Source of the DNA: Alcaligenaceae bacterium
GTDB taxonomy: Bacteria; Pseudomonadota; Gammaproteobacteria; Burkholderiales; Burkholderiaceae_B
Direction of reading: 5' to 3'
DNA length: 64,000 nucleotides
Assembly: GCA_013416395.1 (NCBI GenBank)
Contig: JACCEP010000005.1
Span: forward strand, 124,001-188,000
How positions within the stretch are numbered: position 1 is the stretch's first letter; every line of letters starts with the position of its first letter. Below, piece after piece: positions 27,101-35,886 of this stretch. The notes under the pieces are model-generated. The model was not told where the DNA came from, did not search any database, and was given only the letters and a program-made list of their open reading frames with translations. A program made the position numbers and the translations under genes.

Positions 27101-27132
27101 ACATGCCAGCCTGACCGGCCTGGCTGGCATGT
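27101..27132. terminator. Perfect 11-bp hairpin in the intergenic region
   Basis: Arms ACATGCCAGCC (27101-27111) and GGCTGGCATGT (27122-27132) flank a 10-nt loop. On the plus strand TT follows the stem. Together with T-rich DNA at 26930-26975 it is the main structure in the 360-base gap (26862-27225) between the lipoprotein and the small membrane protein. It could end the lipoprotein transcript. Confidence 0.5.
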
Positions 27133-27225
27133 TTCATACGCATATGCTCAATAGCGGCGTGGTGCACTGTGTCGCGCTACACTCAAGCGTACCGATAACC
27201 TTCACGCGCAAGCGCAAAGCGATCC

Positions 27226-27618
27226 ATGGACAACTCTCCATCCAATCTTGTTAGCGTGCAGGCCCTTGGTCGCACCTTAACACTGGGCTTCAAGTTCGTG
27301 GCTTGGCTAAACGGGCTAGGTTTACTGTTGACGATAATGCTATCCATGGGTGTGACCATGGAGGTGTCTGCCGTCTGGTATCGACTACCGCTGGCCGCTT
27401 ATCTATCTGGTCTTGCGCTGGCCGGGCTTGGGCTGCTTTGGTCCTGTCCTGCTCAAACCAGCCTGCTTTATCAATTGTCCCGATCTTATAAAACGCGCGG
27501 CCATTGGGTGCCGTTGTTTTGCACGCTTCTGGCATACGCATTAAGCATGATCGTCTTCGTTATGGGCTGCTGGGCCTTGCAGAGTTTATTTGAAGCGGTG
27601 CAGTCGTCCATGCAATAG
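27226..27618 (+). CDS. Small inner-membrane protein (130 aa)
   Basis: Three hydrophobic segments are visible at about residues 22-43, 53-73 and 96-120, separated by short polar loops. The N-terminal 20 residues are polar and probably cytoplasmic. The family is not recognised and no functional motif is seen. The ribosome-binding site is weak. It precedes the HTH-ATCase gene on the same strand but is separated by about 260 bases, so it is probably a separate unit. Confidence 0.6.
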   Translation: MDNSPSNLVSVQALGRTLTLGFKFVAWLNGLGLLLTIMLSMGVTMEVSAVWYRLPLAAYLSGLALAGLGLLWSCPAQTSLLYQLSRSYKTRGHWVPLFCTLLAYALSMIVFVMGCWALQSLFEAVQSSMQ

Positions 27619-27838
27619 CACCTTCTTTGCGCTGGCGTCCCGCCGGGCTGCAGGTGTTGGCTTTGGTCAGCGCAGCAAATTTTGACTGCGGCTGGCATCC
27701 TAAGCTTGGGGGTTTACCGCGTGGCGAGTCACCGCGCAGCGCACGTTCTATGCTGCGTATATGCGTGATGTGAAATGCTTGCTGTTGTATTTATAGAGAA
27801 ACCGCAGAAAACACTCGCAGAATATCGTGGGTGTTTAT

Positions 27839-27863
27839 AAAATATACGCTCTGCGTATATTTT
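27839..27863. promoter_or_regulatory. Perfect palindrome upstream of the HTH-ATCase gene
   Basis: Arms AAAATATACGC and GCGTATATTTT are perfect inverted repeats around TCT, ending 12 bases before the ATCase ATG at 27876. A further GCGTATAT half-site occurs at 27755-27762. Position and symmetry suggest an operator overlapping the promoter or leader. Since the gene itself encodes a helix-turn-helix, autoregulation is a natural hypothesis. Confidence 0.6.
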
Positions 27864-27875
27864 CAGGGTTTTGTC

Positions 27876-29171
27876 ATGACTGTCTCGCAACAGGTATTTC
27901 TACGCGACGCGATGCGCCGCCTTAATCTCACTCGTGATGTGTTCGCGGGGCGAATTGGTGTCAAGCGTCGTGCGCTAGACACTTGGTTGCTGCCTGAGGG
28001 GTCACAAGAATATCGCGCCATGCCTGAGGTCGTTTCACGCTTTGTAACTGAAATCGTCGAAAACGAAAGCTTGCTGCAAAAATATTCGCATAGCACCGCA
28101 CAGTCGGGGCCCTTGCGCAATCGTATTGCGTTCGAAGGCAAACACCAATTGCTGTCAGTGGATCAGTTTAGCCGTGAGTCGGTTGAAGACTTGTTTCGCA
28201 TCGCTGACCACATGCAGCCCATTGCACGCCGTCAAAAGATCTCGCGCGTACTTGAGGGTGCAGTGCTTGGTAACCTGTTTTTCGAGGCGAGTACACGCAC
28301 GCGGGTCAGTTTTGGCGCAGCATTTTGCCGTTTGGGTGGTTCAGTGTGCGACACCACGGGGTTTACGTTTTCATCCATGGCCAAAGGCGAGTCTATTTAC
28401 GACACCAGCCGTGTAATGAGCGGCTATGTTGATGCCATGGTAATACGGCACCCAGAGAAAGGCTCTGTGGCCGAATTTGCACGGGCGACCAATATCCCGG
28501 TGGTCAACGGGGGTGACGGCCCTGGTGAGCACCCCAGTCAGGCATTGCTTGATCTGTACACCATACTTACCGAATTCTCGCGGTTGGGCAAACTGTTGGA
28601 TGGTGCCCATATTGCGTTGGCAGGCGATCTTAAATACGGTCGCACGGTACATTCGCTCATTAAGCTATTGGCGCTTTATCGCGGCCTTAAATTTACCCTG
28701 ATTTCGCCAAAAGGGCTCGAAATGCCTGACTACATTGTCGAAGAGACAAGCACGCGGGGGCATGTCATCGAACAAACCCATTCGCTTGAAACAGGCCTGG
28801 TCGGCGCTGATGTCATTTATGCGACGAGGGTGCAGAAAGAACGATTTGCTGCCGAAGAGCTTGAAGGGTACACACCCGACTTCCAAATTAACAAAGCCAT
28901 TGTTGACAAATGTTGCGGGCCCGATGTCATTGTTATGCACCCATTGCCGCGTGATAGCCGCGAAGGGGCCAATGACCTTAGCGTTGATTTAAACCACGAC
29001 CCCAGGTTGGCCATATTCCGCCAAACTGATAATGGTATTCCGGTGCGCATGGCTATTTTTGCAGTGCTGCTGGGCGTTGAAGGGCTGGTGCAGCATTCTC
29101 TGCGTGACGTTACCTGGAGCCCCCCATCGCACATAGGGCCCGATGACAGTGTATTTCACGGTATGTACTAG
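27876..29171 (+). CDS. Aspartate carbamoyltransferase with N-terminal HTH-like extension
   Basis: A 431-residue protein, about 120 longer than ordinary PyrB. Residues 80-410 are the transferase: carbamoyl-phosphate motif FFEASTRTRVSF (S139-T-R-T142), SSMAKGESIYDTSRV, the HPSQALLDLYT box and VIVMHPLPRD. The enzyme makes carbamoyl-aspartate for pyrimidines. Residues 5-60 resemble a helix-turn-helix: LRDAMRRLNLTRDVFAGRIG, then VKRRALDTWLLPEGS. I chose the ATG at 27876 because the longer frame from 27831 would run through the palindrome. Such HTH-fused ATCases are, to my knowledge, found in beta/gammaproteobacteria. No regulatory-chain gene (pyrI) is nearby. Confidence 0.88.
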   Translation: MTVSQQVFLRDAMRRLNLTRDVFAGRIGVKRRALDTWLLPEGSQEYRAMPEVVSRFVTEIVENESLLQKYSHSTAQSGPLRNRIAFEGKHQLLSVDQFSRESVEDLFRIADHMQPIARRQKISRVLEGAVLGNLFFEASTRTRVSFGAAFCRLGGSVCDTTGFTFSSMAKGESIYDTSRVMSGYVDAMVIRHPEKGSVAEFARATNIPVVNGGDGPGEHPSQALLDLYTILTEFSRLGKLLDGAHIALAGDLKYGRTVHSLIKLLALYRGLKFTLISPKGLEMPDYIVEETSTRGHVIEQTHSLETGLVGADVIYATRVQKERFAAEELEGYTPDFQINKAIVDKCCGPDVIVMHPLPRDSREGANDLSVDLNHDPRLAIFRQTDNGIPVRMAIFAVLLGVEGLVQHSLRDVTWSPPSHIGPDDSVFHGMY

Positions 29172-29180
29172 CAGTACACG

Positions 29181-29216
29181 ACAAGCGGGCGCAGGGAAAT
29201 CACTGCGCCCGCTTGT
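29181..29216. terminator. Bidirectional terminator between ATCase and rdgC
   Basis: A perfect 14-bp stem, ACAAGCGGGCGCAG with CTGCGCCCGCTTGT, around GGAAATCA lies between two convergent genes. It is GC-rich and symmetrical, so it can serve both directions, though T-runs are short. Confidence 0.82.
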
Positions 29217-29231
29217 GTAAAGCGGTAAAGC

Positions 29232-30143
29232 TCAGGCCGCGACGTCTTGCTTGCGCTCGCCGCCCAAAGCCTCGATAAGTGCATCAATAAGACGGGCAAG
29301 CTCACCCGACATCAACGTAAAGTCAGAGTCAAATTGCTCGGCTTCGTTATGCGATGACGCGTCTTGCCCTTCTTTGATCACATCTAAAGGCGCTACGCGC
29401 TTGACGTCCAGGGCTTCTGTCAGCACAAACGACACACGGTCGGCCCAGGTCATGGCCAGGCGGGTGCACTGCTTGCCTGTCTGCACATGCTTGCGGACAT
29501 CATCAATTTCAATGCTTTGGCGCACATAGCGTACAGTGGCGCCGCTGTCGCTGGTGGAGCGCAGTTCGGTGTCTTGATCGATGCTAAAGCCAGCAGGCGC
29601 TTCATCGCTGATCAACCAGTCGGTCATGGCGGCCGCCGGAGAGGCCTCAACGTAGAGTGGTGACACAGGAAAGCTGTCTAGGCATTTGGCCAGCAAGCCC
29701 AGCACTTCGTCGCATTTTGCAGAAGCCGCCGCATCAATGATCAGCCAGTGGTTGCGGGTATCCAGCCACACATGGGTGTCGCGATAAATACTGAACGCTT
29801 TAGGCAAAAGCGCGTCAGTGACTTGCTCTTTGATTTCTTTCATCTGCTTGCGACCAGGCTTGAAACCTTGCTGTTCTTCGATTTCTTGTGCCTTGGCCTT
29901 GGCAAACTGATTGATCACGGTGGTGGGCAGCAATTTTTTTTCAGCCCTAAGCGTAATCAGATACTGACCGTCAAGCGCGTACACCAAGCCGCTATCCTCG
30001 CGGGGAGGTATCCACCCCAGGCTTTGCATGTCGCTGCTGCCGCCTGGCTTGAATGCCTGCTGGGCGAGTGCTGATTCGAGGGTGTCTGGGGTGCATTTCC
30101 AGGAGGAGGCTAGACGGTAAATTTTGAGATTTTTAAACCACAT
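29232..30143 (-). CDS. rdgC: Recombination-associated protein RdgC
   Basis: A 303-residue nucleoid-associated protein that forms a dimeric ring around DNA and restrains RecA. It begins with the family hallmark [11 protein letters not shown] and keeps LGWIPPRE, the [20 protein letters not shown] helix, [20 protein letters not shown] and the [18 protein letters not shown] segment. Length is normal. It stands alone on the minus strand, converging with the ATCase gene. RdgC and RecA interplay is known in E. coli; recA lies 4.6 kb away. Confidence 0.95.
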   Translation of the reverse strand: MWFKNLKIYRLASSWKCTPDTLESALAQQAFKPGGSSDMQSLGWIPPREDSGLVYALDGQYLITLRAEKKLLPTTVINQFAKAKAQEIEEQQGFKPGRKQMKEIKEQVTDALLPKAFSIYRDTHVWLDTRNHWLIIDAAASAKCDEVLGLLAKCLDSFPVSPLYVEASPAAAMTDWLISDEAPAGFSIDQDTELRSTSDSGATVRYVRQSIEIDDVRKHVQTGKQCTRLAMTWADRVSFVLTEALDVKRVAPLDVIKEGQDASSHNEAEQFDSDFTLMSGELARLIDALIEALGGERKQDVAA

Positions 30144-30630
30144 AATGTCGTATGTCTTTGATGAATGGCCCGAGCGTGCCAGCCTGTCAGGCAGGCGCGC
30201 CCTTGGGCAGAAAACCGGACCGTTGATTGTAAGCCCTATTTGCGATTGGCTTTGCCGGGCTTGTATGGAGTTGTCACGATTTGAAAGCTGTCGGCTTGCA
30301 CCGTGGCAGTGAACCCGTGTCGGTGCTTGTGTTAGCCATGGGTGTGAGTATCTTTGAAAGCGCAGTGCGCAGAATCACCTGAAGTGATAGTAGCCTGGTG
30401 TGTGGGTAGTGGCTATGGGGCCAAAAAAAATGGCCCGGGATGCCTTTGGCATTGGGCCATTCGAAGAAGCACCTGTACTGCGCTAAAAAAGCTTGCGGGG
30501 GGCACAGTAAAGGCGATAAAAGAGTTGTCGCGCAACCAGGCCGGGGGATCAGACGCCTGTGTTGCATGCAGCCCCTTCTATACAGGTAATTTTAGGCGTA
30601 TAGGCTGACGTAGGCCTGAATCAGGCAGCG
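30144..30630. other. Intergenic region holding one minus-strand terminator
   Basis: About 490 bases between rdgC and the end of the transporter gene, without a credible protein-coding frame. The transporter terminator at 30429-30461 is the only clear structure. The 170 bases between transporter stop and terminator could be a 3' UTR or hold a small RNA; nothing in the sequence decides this. Confidence 0.45.
30429..30461 (-). terminator. Rho-independent terminator, probably of the transporter operon
   Basis: Nested stems AATGGCCC/GGGCCATT and ATGCC/GGCAT form a long hairpin. On the minus strand it is followed by a run of T. It lies 170 bases past the transporter stop. Confidence 0.75.
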
Positions 30631-32325
30631 TCAGGCATTGATGTCATTGTCCTTGGTTTCTTTGACAAAGAGAGTACCCACCACAAGCGTAATAGACGCA
30701 ACAATAATGGGGTACCACAGACCGTCATAGCTGTTGCCAGTGGCCGCTACGATGGCAAATGCAGCGGGTGGCAAAAACCCGCCAAACCAGCCGTTTCCAA
30801 TGTGATAAGGCAGGCTCATCGAGGTATAGCGAATACGCGTCGGAAACATCTCCACCAGCATGGCGGCTATCGGGCCATACACCATGGTGACCAGTATCAC
30901 CAGAAAGGTCAGCAGCCCGACGACAGCCACGTAGTTAATCTGCAGCGGATCGGCGGCTGCAGGATAGCCGTGCTGGCGTATAGCGTCGGTAAGCGCGTGC
31001 CGCAGCTGGGTTGACTTCGACGCATAGTCGGCCTTACTCATTTCCTGGCCTTCGAACGACTCGTATTCGTCGTTGCCAATGCGTACTCTTGCAACAGTGC
31101 CCGGCGGAGCGGCCTCGTTGGTGTAATTGACGGCACGGCTGGCCATAAACGATTTGAGAATATCGCACGAGCTATTGAAGGAGGAAGTACCCATTAAATT
31201 GAACTGAAACGAACACGTGGCAGGGTCAGCGGTTACTACGACTGGGGCGGTGGCCTGAGCGCGTTCGAGCGCCGGGTTGGCAAAGTGGGTAATTGCCTTG
31301 AAAACAGGAAAATAGCTTAAAGCGGCAATAAGGCATCCGGCCATAATGATGGGTTTGCGGCCAATGCGGTCTGAAAGTGCGCCAAACACCACGAAAAATG
31401 GGGTGCCCAGAAGCAGGCCCAGGGCAATCATTACGCTGGCCGTATTGGGCTCCACAGCCAGTGTTTTCGTCAGGAAAAACAAGGCGTAAAACTGGCCCGT
31501 ATACCAGATCACGGCCTGGCCAGCCGTCAAGCCCACCAGTGCAAGCAAAACAATTTTAAGATTACCCCACTGTCCGAAGGATTCCTTGATCGGCGCGTTT
31601 GACCCTCTGCCATCCGCCTTCATTTTTCGAAAGGCAGGTGATTCATTCAGCCGCATGCGTATCCACACTGAAATAACCAGCAGTACCGAAGAAATCAGAA
31701 ACGGAATGCGCCAGCCCCAGTCTAGAAAAGCCTCTTCACTGAGCGAGCGTCGTATGCCCAGCGTGATGATTAAAGACAAGAAGAGCCCCATGGTAGCTGT
31801 GGTCTGTATCCAGCTTGTGTAAAAGCCACGGCGATTTTGAGGCGCATGCTCTGCCACATAGGTAGCAGCGCCACCATATTCGCCTCCCAGGGCCAGGCCC
31901 TGGAGCAGGCGCAGGCCGATCATGATTGCTGGTGCAGCCATGCCGATGGAGGCATACGAAGGCAACACGCCCACCAAAAAAGTGGACATACCCATAATCA
32001 GAATGGTGATTAAAAACGTATATTTGCGGCCAACCATATCGCCCAGTCTTCCAAAGACCAGGGCGCCGAAGGGACGCACGGCAAAACCCGCAGCAAATGC
32101 CAGCAGTGCAAAAATAAAGCCGGCAGTTGGGTTGACCCCCGAAAAAAAATGCAAGGCAATAATGGAGGCCATGGAGCCGTAAAGGTAAAAGTCATACCAC
32201 TCAAACACGGTTCCCAGTGAAGAGGCGAAAATGACCTTGCGCTCTTCGGCAGACATGGGGCGACCGGTTGCTGCGGGGGCCCCCGTGAGTGTGCTGCCGT
32301 CTGGCGTGGCCATGCTCCTTTCCAT
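30631..32325 (-). CDS. MFS transporter, metabolite:H+ symporter (MHS) family
   Basis: A 564-residue inner-membrane transporter of the ProP/ShiA-like MHS family. It has VFEWYDFYLYGSMASIIALH in helix 1, the A-type motif FGRLGDMVGRKYTFL after helix 2, GGEYGGAATYVAEHAP, and the repeated motif GALSDRIGRKPIIMAG. A soluble insert of about 120 residues with two cysteines (ATCSFQFN, NSSCDILK) interrupts the second half and should face the periplasm; this is longer than in ProP. Substrate is probably an organic acid or osmolyte, not deducible here. It is the last gene of an operon with the response regulator and kinase, so the system may control its expression. Confidence 0.88.
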   Translation of the reverse strand: MERSMATPDGSTLTGAPAATGRPMSAEERKVIFASSLGTVFEWYDFYLYGSMASIIALHFFSGVNPTAGFIFALLAFAAGFAVRPFGALVFGRLGDMVGRKYTFLITILIMGMSTFLVGVLPSYASIGMAAPAIMIGLRLLQGLALGGEYGGAATYVAEHAPQNRRGFYTSWIQTTATMGLFLSLIITLGIRRSLSEEAFLDWGWRIPFLISSVLLVISVWIRMRLNESPAFRKMKADGRGSNAPIKESFGQWGNLKIVLLALVGLTAGQAVIWYTGQFYALFFLTKTLAVEPNTASVMIALGLLLGTPFFVVFGALSDRIGRKPIIMAGCLIAALSYFPVFKAITHFANPALERAQATAPVVVTADPATCSFQFNLMGTSSFNSSCDILKSFMASRAVNYTNEAAPPGTVARVRIGNDEYESFEGQEMSKADYASKSTQLRHALTDAIRQHGYPAAADPLQINYVAVVGLLTFLVILVTMVYGPIAAMLVEMFPTRIRYTSMSLPYHIGNGWFGGFLPPAAFAIVAATGNSYDGLWYPIIVASITLVVGTLFVKETKDNDINA

Positions 32326-32357
32326 TATGTCTCCTCACATATGATTGTTTTTTTAAG

Positions 32358-33866
32358 CTACAGGGTCTGGCTTGGCAAGTTCTTGATGCGGCTAAAGCTC
32401 ACTCTTATTCTGGTGCCTCGTGCGTGGGTCTCATAGTCGCCCGAGGTAGGCATAAACTCGACTGTTGCTTCGTGGTATTCGGCAATTTCTTTCACGATGG
32501 GTAGCCCCAGGCCACTTCCATCGACGTTGGTGCCTAAAACCCGATAGAAACGATCAAAAACGCGCTCACGCTCCTCTACCGGGATGCCTGGGCCAGTGTC
32601 CTCCACCTCAAGATAGGCTGACAGCGCGTCGCCGCCCGTTCGTATGGTGACCTTGCCGCCACTGGCGCTGTAGATAATGGCGTTCTCAATGAGGTTGTTC
32701 AACATTTCAGCGAGCATCAATGGGTCGCCGTGAATATGGACGGGAAAAGGTGCGCACTCAAAGCCCAGGTCGATGTGTTTATTAATGGCTGTATCGACCC
32801 ATTGTGCAGACTGCTGTTCTGCAAGCGGGTTCAGATCAATTTGCTCAAGCCCGAGCCCGCTGAGGTTGTCCGGGTTTTCGGCGCGGGCCAGTGCAAGCAT
32901 CTGGTTGACCAGCCGTGTGGCACGATCTGAACCACGTATAAGTTGCTGGAGGCTGGCATCCATTTTTTCAGGACTGCGTTCACGCAGGGCGAGTTCGGCC
33001 TGCGTGCGCATACCGGCCAGAGGTGTTTTTAACTGATGGGCCGCATTGGATACAAATCGTCGCTGGGTTTCATGTGCTGCCGTCAAGCGCTGAAGCAGGC
33101 TGTTCATGGCGGCGATAAGGGGTACGATTTCAGCGGGAGCGAGCTCGGCCGTGATCGGTGAGGTGTCGTTGGCTCGACGAGCTCGTATGCGTTCCTGCAA
33201 AATAGTAAGAGGCTCCAGCCCTTGCGTCAGCCCCAGCCCCGCCAGCAATGCCGCCAGGGGCAGCACAATAAGCTGCGGGGTCAGCATACCGGTGAGAATC
33301 TCTTGCTGCAGACGTGCGCGCATTTGATTGGATTGCGCAACAACAGTTAAAAACGGCAGACCGGTCGAATCAACACCGCCCCACACGTAGGCCACGCGAA
33401 CGCTGTGACCGTCCATGCTTTCGTTGTTCACGCGCACTTTATCCATGTCATATGACCAGTTAGCGGGCAGTGGAATGGCGTGGTTGCCATCCAGCGAGTT
33501 GCCATTAGCATCGCGCACGTCCCAGTAAATCAGGTGCTCCGGGTCGCCGTGAAGCAGATTGATTACGAAGGGCGAAAGCTGCGCGCCTTTAAGAATGTTC
33601 TGTTGTTCAATCTCGTGTCGTACCATACGCAGATGGTCAGTCAGTGCACGGTCATAAGGTGCATTGGCAATATTCTGTGCAATGAAATACGTGATGACCA
33701 GACCTATGGTCCAGAGCAAAAACAGCGGGCCGAACATCCAAAGAATAATTTTGTTCAGCAAAGAGCGATTATTTTTGGTTTTTTTGCGTCGAAATGGTCG
33801 ATGCCAGGAGAAGCCTGTGTCGGCCTGTTCGCGTGCCTGGTCGAGGATGTCGGGGTCGATCAGCAT
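32358..33866 (-). CDS. Sensor histidine kinase (TctE/QseC-like)
   Basis: A 502-residue membrane kinase. Residues 40-64 are the first membrane helix, then about 130 residues of periplasmic sensor, a second helix at 193-215 and a HAMP-like linker. The phosphoacceptor is His277 in AAHQLKTPLAGMR. The ATP-binding domain has NNLIENAIIYS (N box), VEDTGPGIP (G1) and GSGLGLPIVKEIA (G2). It lies 17 bases after the response regulator gene. The sensor domain is of the two-component-kinase N-terminal type seen in tricarboxylate sensors, so a carboxylate ligand is possible but unproven. Confidence 0.93.
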   Translation of the reverse strand: MLIDPDILDQAREQADTGFSWHRPFRRKKTKNNRSLLNKIILWMFGPLFLLWTIGLVITYFIAQNIANAPYDRALTDHLRMVRHEIEQQNILKGAQLSPFVINLLHGDPEHLIYWDVRDANGNSLDGNHAIPLPANWSYDMDKVRVNNESMDGHSVRVAYVWGGVDSTGLPFLTVVAQSNQMRARLQQEILTGMLTPQLIVLPLAALLAGLGLTQGLEPLTILQERIRARRANDTSPITAELAPAEIVPLIAAMNSLLQRLTAAHETQRRFVSNAAHQLKTPLAGMRTQAELALRERSPEKMDASLQQLIRGSDRATRLVNQMLALARAENPDNLSGLGLEQIDLNPLAEQQSAQWVDTAINKHIDLGFECAPFPVHIHGDPLMLAEMLNNLIENAIIYSASGGKVTIRTGGDALSAYLEVEDTGPGIPVEERERVFDRFYRVLGTNVDGSGLGLPIVKEIAEYHEATVEFMPTSGDYETHARGTRIRVSFSRIKNLPSQTL

Positions 33867-33883
33867 GCAGTGCCGGCACGCCT

Positions 33884-34573
33884 TCAGGCGGTAACCGATT
33901 CATCCCGATTTTGGGTTTCCAGACAATAGCCCAGGCCGCGCACTGTCACAATACGAGCCCCACTGGGTTCGATTTTTTTGCGCAGTCTATGTATGTAGAC
34001 TTCGATTGCGTTAGGGGTAACTTCGTCGCCCCATTCGCACAATAGATCGACAAACTGGTTCTTGCTAATCATGCGTCCGGTGCGTGAAAGAAAGACCTCC
34101 AGCAAGCTGGTTTCGCGCGCAGAAAGCTCAAGTGGCTGGCCGGCAATAGTGGCTGTCCGGCCATTAAGGTCAAAGCTGAGCTTTTTGTGCGTGAGTAACG
34201 TGCTGCTTGTTCCGGCGCTGCGCCGGGTCAGTGCGCGAGCACGAGCCTCAAGCTCAGACAACGCGAATGGCTTGGCCATATAATCGTCGGCACCAAGATC
34301 CAGCCCTTTAACCCGTTGCTCAACCGTGTCGGCGGCCGTTAGAATGAGTACCGGTAAGGGTGTGTTGCGCTGACGCAGCTGCCGCAGCACGGTAAGGCCG
34401 TGCATGCGCGGCAGGTCGAGGTCGAGAATAAGCAGGTCGAAAGCCTGCAGCTGCAGTGCACAATCTGCGCTGTGGCCATCGTTTACGACGTCGACGGTGT
34501 AGCCATCGTAGCGCAATGAACGGGAGAGTCCGTCAGCAAGAATACTGTCGTCTTCTGCAATAAGTATGCGCAT
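33884..34573 (-). CDS. OmpR-family response regulator
   Basis: A 229-residue regulator. The receiver domain has the acidic pair Asp8/Asp9 (AEDDSIL), phosphoacceptor Asp51 (LLILDLDLPRMHG), Thr in LILTAAD and Lys in YMAKPFALSE. The C-terminal winged helix carries ELSARETSLLEVFLSRTGRM and the recognition helix AIEVYIHRLRKKIEPSGARI. It is the first gene of the regulator-kinase-transporter operon and is divergent from recA. A perfect palindrome 24 bases before its ATG is a plausible self-binding site. Confidence 0.95.
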   Translation of the reverse strand: MRILIAEDDSILADGLSRSLRYDGYTVDVVNDGHSADCALQLQAFDLLILDLDLPRMHGLTVLRQLRQRNTPLPVLILTAADTVEQRVKGLDLGADDYMAKPFALSELEARARALTRRSAGTSSTLLTHKKLSFDLNGRTATIAGQPLELSARETSLLEVFLSRTGRMISKNQFVDLLCEWGDEVTPNAIEVYIHRLRKKIEPSGARIVTVRGLGYCLETQNRDESVTA

Positions 34574-34596
34574 GTCGGTAGGGGTTATGCCCTCAA

Positions 34597-34613
34597 AATG
34601 GGGTTACCCCATT
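34597..34613. promoter_or_regulatory. Palindrome AATGGGGT-T-ACCCCATT before the response regulator
   Basis: Perfect 8-bp arms with a single central base, too tight to be an RNA hairpin, so more likely a protein-binding site. It lies 24 bases upstream of the response regulator start and about 50 bases from the recA promoter on the other side. Confidence 0.5.
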
Positions 34614-34663
34614 CTGGCATGTATTGCCCGGTAAGACCACTCAGGGATAACGAGATGCCTGTT

Positions 34664-34693
34664 TTGTATATCTGGTTATTTGTACAGTATAAT
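34664..34693 (+). promoter_or_regulatory. recA promoter
   Basis: TTGTAT (34664-34669) and TATAAT (34688-34693) separated by 18 bases form a good sigma-70-type promoter 92 bases before the recA start. The LexA box lies between them. Confidence 0.75.
34672..34687. promoter_or_regulatory. LexA (SOS) box of recA
   Basis: CTGGTTATTTGTACAG fits the gamma/betaproteobacterial LexA consensus CTG-N10-CAG exactly. It occupies the spacer between the -35 and -10 elements, so bound LexA would block RNA polymerase, as in E. coli recA. Confidence 0.88.
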
Positions 34694-34724
34694 TTGATGC
34701 AATAATCCCATTACCCATCAATCC

Positions 34725-34749
34725 ATGGCGCCAGGTTATCTGGCGCCAT
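34725..34749 (+). terminator. Terminator-like hairpin in the recA leader
   Basis: ATGGCGCCAG and CTGGCGCCAT pair perfectly around GTTAT, and CTTTTG follows. It sits between the recA promoter and start codon, 36 bases before the ATG. It could attenuate transcription, protect the mRNA 5' end, or stop transcripts reading in from upstream. The sequence alone does not decide between these. Confidence 0.55.
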
Positions 34750-34785
34750 CTTTTGAATCACTCGCATTTTCAGCCAAGGACCTCC

Positions 34786-35862
34786 ATGGACGACAAACAA
34801 AGCAAAACCGCTGGTGAACGCAGCAAGGCGCTGGCTGCCGCACTTTCCCAAATTGAAAAGCAGTTTGGCAAGGGCTCGGTCATGCGTTATGGCGACAATT
34901 CGGTCTCGCATGACATTCAAATCTGCTCGACCGGGTCGCTGGGGCTTGATATTGCGCTCGGCGTCGGGGGTTTGCCACGCGGTCGTGTCACCGAAATCTA
35001 CGGCCCAGAGTCTTCGGGCAAAACCACACTCACACTGCAAGTCATTGCCGAAATGCAAAAAATCGGTGGTACGTGCGCCTTTATTGATGCAGAGCATGCG
35101 CTCGACGTCCAATACGCCGCCAAGCTGGGCGTAAACCTTGACGACCTTCTTATTTCGCAGCCCGACACCGGCGAGCAGGCGCTTGAGATCACTGATGCGC
35201 TGGTTCGCTCAGGCTCGGTTGACCTTATAGTCATCGACTCGGTAGCCGCTCTGGTGCCCAAGGCCGAAATCGAAGGCGACATGGGCGACTCGCTGCCCGG
35301 TCTGCAGGCTCGCCTCATGAGCCAGGCGCTGCGTAAGCTTACTGCCAACATCAAGCGGGCCAATTGCATGGTTATCTTCATTAACCAAATCCGCATGAAA
35401 ATCGGCGTCATGTTCGGCAGCCCCGAAACCACAACAGGCGGTAATGCACTCAAGTTTTATTCAACAGTGCGTCTCGACATTCGACGTATCGGCGCCATCA
35501 AAAAGGGCGATGAAGTCGTTGGCAACGAAACCCGCGTCAAAGTTGTTAAAAACAAAGTGGCGCCGCCGTTCAAGCAAGCTGAGTTCGACATCATGTATGG
35601 GGCTGGCATCTCCCGCGAAGGCGAAATCATTGATCTCGGTGTTCAGGCCGGCATTGTCGACAAGGCAGGGTCATGGTTTAGCTACTCGGGTACGCGCATT
35701 GGGCAAGGCAAAGACAATGTCCGCGAGTACCTGAAAGAGCATCCCGACATGGCATTCGAAATCGAAAACAAGGTGCGTGAAAGTCTGGGCGTTGTGGCTC
35801 AGGTAGCGGCCACTGCTCGCAAGCCAGTGCCTGTCGAATCAGAGGCACAGTCCGAAGACTAA
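34786..35862 (+). CDS. recA: Recombinase RecA
   Basis: A 358-residue DNA-dependent ATPase that forms filaments on single-stranded DNA, drives strand exchange and triggers LexA self-cleavage. Walker A is GPESSGKTT (about residues 73-81) and Walker B is in [12 protein letters not shown]. The loops [20 protein letters not shown] and [20 protein letters not shown] contact DNA. The C-terminus is acidic (SEAQSED). The ATG at 34786 has AAGGA 5 nt upstream; the longer frame from 34753 would begin within the leader. It is followed by recX. Confidence 0.98.
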   Translation: MDDKQSKTAGERSKALAAALSQIEKQFGKGSVMRYGDNSVSHDIQICSTGSLGLDIALGVGGLPRGRVTEIYGPESSGKTTLTLQVIAEMQKIGGTCAFIDAEHALDVQYAAKLGVNLDDLLISQPDTGEQALEITDALVRSGSVDLIVIDSVAALVPKAEIEGDMGDSLPGLQARLMSQALRKLTANIKRANCMVIFINQIRMKIGVMFGSPETTTGGNALKFYSTVRLDIRRIGAIKKGDEVVGNETRVKVVKNKVAPPFKQAEFDIMYGAGISREGEIIDLGVQAGIVDKAGSWFSYSGTRIGQGKDNVREYLKEHPDMAFEIENKVRESLGVVAQVAATARKPVPVESEAQSED

Positions 35863-35886
35863 AAAGGGCAGCTTGCCCGGTAGCCT

